Shown here one piece after another: positions 59,279-64,000 of a DNA stretch of 64,000 nucleotides; within the stretch, counting starts at the first letter, position 1; every line of letters starts with the position of its first letter. The notes beneath the pieces were generated by a model. That model worked only from the letters and a program-made list of their open reading frames with translations, ran no database searches and was not told the origin of the DNA. Source of the stretch: Burhinus oedicnemus (lineage: Eukaryota > Chordata > Aves > Charadriiformes > Burhinidae); assembly GCA_008921705.1 (NCBI GenBank), contig VFFE01007103.1:1067531-1131530 (forward strand), given 5' to 3'. The translations under genes were made by a program, and so were the position numbers.

Positions 59279-59280
59279 AA
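59241..59280. repeat. (AAAT)10 microsatellite
   Basis: Ten tandem tetranucleotide units, only the last imperfect, probably length-polymorphic. Confidence 0.95.
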
Positions 59281-59535
59281 TGGCAAAGCGGCACGCGATA
59301 TACCAGATTCCTATTGTGAGGCACAAATTCTTCACAACACTGGGAGACACCGCAGAACAAAAATACTATTAGAACTGCTTCAAAAGGAACATTTTTGGCT
59401 AGGATAGAGACTTTTGACATTATTTATTAGGTTCAAAAATGCTTAACAAAGGCCTAACAATAGTCCTGTGGAAACCACTACATCTGAGGCACTTTCTGTT
59501 GTTATGTGCAGGCATTGATTTGAAGATGGCCAGCA

Positions 59536-60252
59536 TTAGTAGAACAATTCCCTCACAGCAGTCAATGCAAGTGAGCATTCATACACACACAAGCAAAAGC
59601 CTGTGAACAAACCATATGGAAACAGGAAAAAAAGTAAACATTTATTAACCTCTTTGTGGGGAGATGGGTGGAAGAACAGGCCAGCGGCGAAGGGAACGGT
59701 CATGCTAAATTTCTGCGAAAGAAGGTGTTTGCCCCGAGCATTTTTTTCACGGAATATGAAGAAGCCTGGAGAATGTCTCCAGTGCCATGGTAACTGGGGC
59801 TGCTGGGGCTGCCAGCGCCGCCACCACCCTCTGCCAGCCAGATGCAGCCTGTATGTGGCGCAGGTTGGCAGGTTTGGATGCTGCTCCTGTCCCCTTCCAC
59901 ACCCGTGGCCGAGGGGACCCTGGCAGATGCAGGAAAAGCTGAGCAGATTTCTGGGAAAAAAACATAAGTGAGGATTTTGCTCAGCAACTTGGCTGACATA
60001 TAGACGTACACACAAAAAGACCCAGAAAGACTTATATATTATTCTCACTGCATGCATACAGAGATACATAAAACCTCTGTGACTGGTGCAGGCAGAAGGT
60101 CTGTGAATGGTGGAGGAGGATGAAGCAGTACCTGCAGACCACCCAACACGCGGGCTGACTGTCTTCCTACCATAGTGGGGCCAGAAAGTCACCTCCATTC
60201 TCATATGAGGACGGATATACTGAGACAGTGACCAAAACGTCGTTTGACTCAT
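59536..60252 (-). other. Longest open frame outside CR1 (238 codons), doubtful gene
   Basis: On the minus strand one frame stays open for 238 codons from ATG at 60252 to a stop at 59536. Its middle lies in a GC- and CpG-rich patch (59680-59930) that also keeps other frames open on both strands. The product has no domain I know. It contains a W/Q/P-rich stretch (WWRRWQPQQPQLPWHWRH) and two Phe/Leu-rich hydrophobic segments, one near the C-terminus (CLLFFLFPYGLFTGFCLCVY). There is no matching splice context or polyadenylation signal. A rough estimate gives well under one such frame expected by chance, so it deserves a check, but composition bias and a non-coding RNA are likelier explanations. 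Confidence 0.18.
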
Positions 60253-62984
60253 ACGGTCATTGGGGACTCAAACGTGTTACATCGTTGAACAGGCAGAGTA
60301 ACGTCTCAGGTTTACAGCTCAGTTCCTCTTCTTTTGCATTAACCTCAACATAAGCTTCCTCAGGATAGAAATTTCCATTTTCCAGTGTAATCAGTATTTA
60401 AATTGGTCGTGGAGGAAAGCGAGAGGAGCTCCGACCTATGGAAAATACACTGTAAAGACAGGTTTTTCATTTGCATTTAAAATGTGATGAATGGGGTAAC
60501 TGGTTTCTGAAATACTCTACAGAATATTAGCTGATATAAAGAAATCTCAGACAGGCTTGGTTTGGTACTGCTGAAGACAAGACGAGAAGTAAAACAGAGC
60601 AAGCGAGTCTATACAGGGAAGCAGGAGGTAAAACGCAGGTAACATCTACCTGGCCTGGCAGCTGCTCTCTCGCAGCTGAGCGCTGCCTGATTAACCTGGG
60701 CATTGCCCCACCACAGTCATAGGCAGGACCTCACCTCTGCTCTCATCAACCAGCCGCAGCCTCCTGAAGCTTTCCCAGCACGCTTAACGCAGCATCTTTA
60801 GCCGCACCTGTGTTAGACTACAGGCTCGGAGGAGGTTTGGGTCCTTTCTTGCCCTCAGCCTGGTGGGGAAGCCCTCCTGGGTGGGGGAGACTTGGAAGTG
60901 CCACATTTGCAGTGCACTGGGACTTGTGGTGGCACAACCCATTTGTCCTCTCCTCTAAAATGGACTGAAACAGAGGAAGAAAAAAGTGGAGCAGCAACCA
61001 CGAAGTTATTAACTCACCACCTCTCTTTCCCTTTTACATGAAAATCCTGCCTTTCCAGTCTTTGTAGAATAAAACCAAAGATCCTGAATTTCTGAATGCC
61101 AAGTGAAGAAGTGGTTCAATTAATGATTTCTGAGTTCTGGGAGACAGAAACACTGTCTGCTTAGATGTAGCAGCTCAGTGTCTTTAAAATTAGCCTGTAG
61201 CTCCACACAGCTGACCTTACTTAGTAATCAGGCTGTGTGCACAGACCCTGAAGATCCACATACCTTGGATTGCTTTTAATTTTACACATTAATTCAATAT
61301 TTCTAGCCTGATGAAAACAGCTCTTTATTTGGCTTATTTCCATTCATTTCTGCAAATAGGAAGATTCCTAGCAGCGGACACTTCTGTTTCTTGTGCAGCA
61401 GACCTTGACAAGCAAGGGCTGAACATTTTCCCACACCACCTCAAGCCCGGTTGGGAGACACATGCTTTTATATGGACTGTTTATTATATTAAATATGCAT
61501 ACATGAGATTACTAGGGGGGTAGGCTAAAAAGAGTACTTTTAAAAAAAGAGAGTAGCGAACATGCAATCCATATTAATTAGTACATATACTTAGCACTGA
61601 AAAAAAAGTTCCTGGGTGCTTTCAGTAGTTCCATATTTTATGGGCATATCTCACTGCATTGCATTCAAACACAATGAAGCATGTGCTTAAGGATGTGCAT
61701 TCCCATAGTAAGTTAGTTCTGAACTGGGAAAATGTTGCCTCTGAGGGTAGTTTGCACACATGCTTTTAACCCTGACTGTTCATTTAAAGTCACGTCCAAG
61801 ATCAGCTGTGATTTAAAATACACATTTTTTCTGAATGATAGCCTACTTTAGGAGGCCACTTGCACATATTAATGTGACTATTATATTGTAACAAATATAA
61901 AAATAATAATTGGTATTTTAACTATTAAAAAGTTGTTTCAGTGATTGTAATTATAACAAGAGACAATATTTTATGGCTCTTGCTGTACATAATAGCTTGA
62001 GGTGAATTCTAAAGTTTTTAACATCTTCACAAATTGTTTACTGCCTGTACAAATTAGTTTCAGGACTTACTAAACATGATGATAGCTTCTAAAAGTAAGT
62101 CAAGTTACTTACCTTCAGTAGTCCAGAAGGCTTTGGCCACAAGGTATACATCAAAAATTTTGAAATTAGTAAACTTTTATTATAATAACAGTAATAGAAA
62201 TATAGAGATACCAGAATTTGGAAATCAGTAGGATGATGGATTCAAAGAGTCTGAGGTTTGGAAAGAGATTGAAGTCCCTATCTTATGTCCAATTCAAGAG
62301 GAATTCATGGCATGAGTAGTTCCCAAGAGCTTCTACAGATAAGAATGTAGCAGAAGCACTAGGGAAAAAAAATAATAGTAATAACAGGTCTTATAGTGAA
62401 CTTCTTATCCACACATCACATCTCTTAAGAGGTACATATACAATTAATTTGACATTAAAATTATGCCATTAGCTGCTCCATCACTCATTATGTTCATGTC
62501 AGGTTTAAAATATGTTCTGGATTAGATGTCAAATTTCTTCCTAGCAGTATTTAAATATAAAATGAACTAAACCAAAAAGAAAATGAAGTGTCATAGCCCA
62601 AGAAATGCACAAACAGGAACATGGAAACACACAGGAAGTTTTGAAGCGCATTAAGGGTTAGGAGAAGGCCAGGAGCTCTCTTAAGGCTGTTATTTGAGGA
62701 TTGTTGTGGAAATGTATGTTCAAACCCTGCTTTTGCCAGCAAGCACCTGGGAAGTGGTCAGCAAAATAAATGTGACAGCCCTATTCTTGTCGCAAAATGA
62801 TGCAGTATGTAAAGAGTGAAAATAACCATCTATGCTTGATTAATTAGGTTTGTAAGTATTGTTCAAGAACTAAACAATATTTCTAAAGATTTCAATAGTT
62901 CAAAGTTTGCCCTATGGCCATGTGGCCAATACATCTTCCAGCACACACAGTTTACAAGCATTTTTCTTCCCAATATGTTGTCTT
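60253..62984. other. Non-coding
   Basis: A GC-richer stretch at 60600-60900 is followed by AT-rich sequence. A CpG-bearing stretch at 60236-60300 (AACGTCGTTTGACTCATACGG) is unusual but short. No gene is recognised. Confidence 0.5.
61650..61745. repeat. Ancient amniote repeat fragment
   Basis: AAGCATGTGCTTAAGGATGTGCATTCCCATAGTAAGTTAG resembles the 'AAGCATGTGCTTAAGTGC...TTCCCATTGAAGTCAG' segment of the same old repeat type seen near 48.0 kb. Confidence 0.4.
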
Positions 62985-63300
62985 CGTTTGGTGCGACATT
63001 GTTTGAGCGCAGGTCTATTTGGGTCAGCATGGTTTTCTTCCCATCACAGCAGTGGTGCTGAGGACGGCACTCGGACCATACATCTTCCATGTCATTTCAG
63101 TCAAAGGCACACGATGCTTCCCGGTGCCCAATCAGGAAGGGTCCAGCGCTGAAACAGGGGGGCATATTGGCAACCTCAGCTTTCTTAATGACAACCATTG
63201 TTCCAGACAAACAAAAGCACGGTTCTGAATATTAGCATGTGGCCTTGTGTAAAGGTCATCTGTATGGCACATTCATCATCGCCCCAAAACAGGGGGGCAA
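62985..63300. promoter_or_regulatory. CpG-retaining probable conserved element
   Basis: At least eight CpGs are retained in about 160 bp (TTCGTTT, GTGCGAC, GAGCGC, GACGGC, CTCGGAC, CACGATG, CCCGGTG, AGCGCTG) in AT-rich surroundings, with no repeat features. Two identical 13-mers (AAACAGGGGGGCA, 63152-63164 and 63287-63299) lie in its right half. Open frames here are short and unsupported by splice sites. The element probably continues into the TAAT cluster at 63504-63554, so it may be one developmental enhancer. Confidence 0.45.
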
Positions 63301-63499
63301 AATGCTTTAAAAATTCTGTCAAAACCTGTTATTGTCAGAATACATCTAAGAGTTGGCAACCGATGCAAACACGGCGACCACTTTGCATGGTCCTCCTCCT
63401 CCTTAGCAGCAATTTTGCAAGGAGCTGGATGCACAGCAGCAGCGGAGAAAGAGAACGCAAGATAATAGATACATTCTTCCTAACTGCTAGTAGGGGGGC
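63156..63499 (+). repeat. Three identical AGGGGGGC octamers
   Basis: The octamer occurs at 63156-63163, 63291-63298 and 63492-63499. The first two share a 13-bp context, AAACAGGGGGGCA. They may be binding sites for a zinc-finger factor that prefers G-runs. Confidence 0.6.
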
Positions 63500-63503
63500 T
63501 ACT

Positions 63504-63554
63504 TTAATTAGGCTACTCAATTAAAAAATTAATCTAATAATCTGTAATAATTAG
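63504..63554. promoter_or_regulatory. Homeodomain-type TAAT cluster
   Basis: About eight overlapping TAAT/ATTA cores fall in 51 bp (TTTAATTAGG, CAATTAAAAAATTAATC, TAATAATC, GTAATAATTAGG). Dense clusters of this kind are common in enhancers bound by LIM, HOX, POU or paired-type homeodomain proteins. In AT-rich DNA some cores arise by chance. Confidence 0.4.
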
Positions 63555-64000
63555 GCTGAACAGCAGTCCTTCCTATAAGGTAGAGCTCCCACAATAGCTC
63601 TTGCATTGGCTAACTAGTAATGGGTAGTTAGCAACGATGCTCTAGTTTTGAGGCTCAATAATATACTGTTCACTTGTAAAAGCATTTGAAAATCGAATTA
63701 AAAAGGATATAGCATGGCAGGCTAAAATCTTTGACTGATCCTTCAGTGGTCATGAAAATAATGCCAGCGAGGTTACACCAATTAAATGCCAGTTGTATTA
63801 CTTATATCAGCAACTGTTTCTCAGTATATGACATTCACAGTCTGGCCCTTAGATGGCATGGAAGGGACAAAACCGTTGCAATCATTTTAGAGGTCTCTTT
63901 AGTAAAATTAACAGATGACAGGAAAGTTCCATTACCGGTGTTGATTCATTTAGTTAAATTAAATAGTTTGACTCCTGTATTCACTGAACAAATACTAGCT
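63555..64000. other. Non-coding
   Basis: AT-rich sequence running to the window edge, with a few more TAAT cores and no gene or repeat. Confidence 0.5.

Overview
The window looks like non-coding nuclear DNA from a bird. Two CR1 LINEs end in the octamer tail (ATTCTATG repeats) typical of avian CR1. There is a solo LTR of the avian ERVL type, starting TGTCCTGGTTT on the minus strand and ending in CAAACCA. Old amniote MIR/CORE-type SINE fragments are scattered through the rest. No bacterial-style genes, rRNA, CRISPR or operons are present. Almost all open frames of 60-120 codons are chance frames in an AT-rich intron or intergenic background.

Layout. 1-480: plain sequence. 481-1075: GC-rich LTR-like block. 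3361-3680: compact CpG-rich patch. 4735-5225: the most gene-like stretch, a CpG-retaining and probably conserved segment next to a 71-bp minus-strand exon candidate with near-ideal splice sites. 7079-7092: CTCF-like site. 9193-9252: second exon candidate, plus strand. 9.8 kb and 38.5 kb: MIR-type SINE remnants. 13.2-14.3 kb: tail of one ancient element and a fossil CR1/L3-type reverse transcriptase, followed by about 1 kb of unclassified, possibly repeat-derived sequence. 20349-20989: ERVL solo LTR. 31280-32650 and 45297-46521: two 5'-truncated CR1 copies from different subfamilies and of different age. 47-53 kb: several conserved-looking AT-rich stretches and fragments of an old amniote repeat. 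59.2-60.3 kb: an (AAAT)10 microsatellite and a 239-codon minus-strand open frame. 62.9-63.6 kb: a CpG-retaining segment with three identical AGGGGGGC octamers and a dense TAAT cluster, resembling a developmental enhancer.

Together this suggests the interior or flank of a sparse locus with long introns or a gene desert, where regulatory sequence and transposon remnants dominate. I could not name the gene that owns the exon candidates. I found no convincing new biological system. The points most worth checking are the 5.1-kb exon with its flanking tracts, the 63-kb element, the 10-bp direct repeats around the solo LTR, and the single-stop CR1 copy. Conservation is inferred from CpG retention and motif content, because no alignment could be run.
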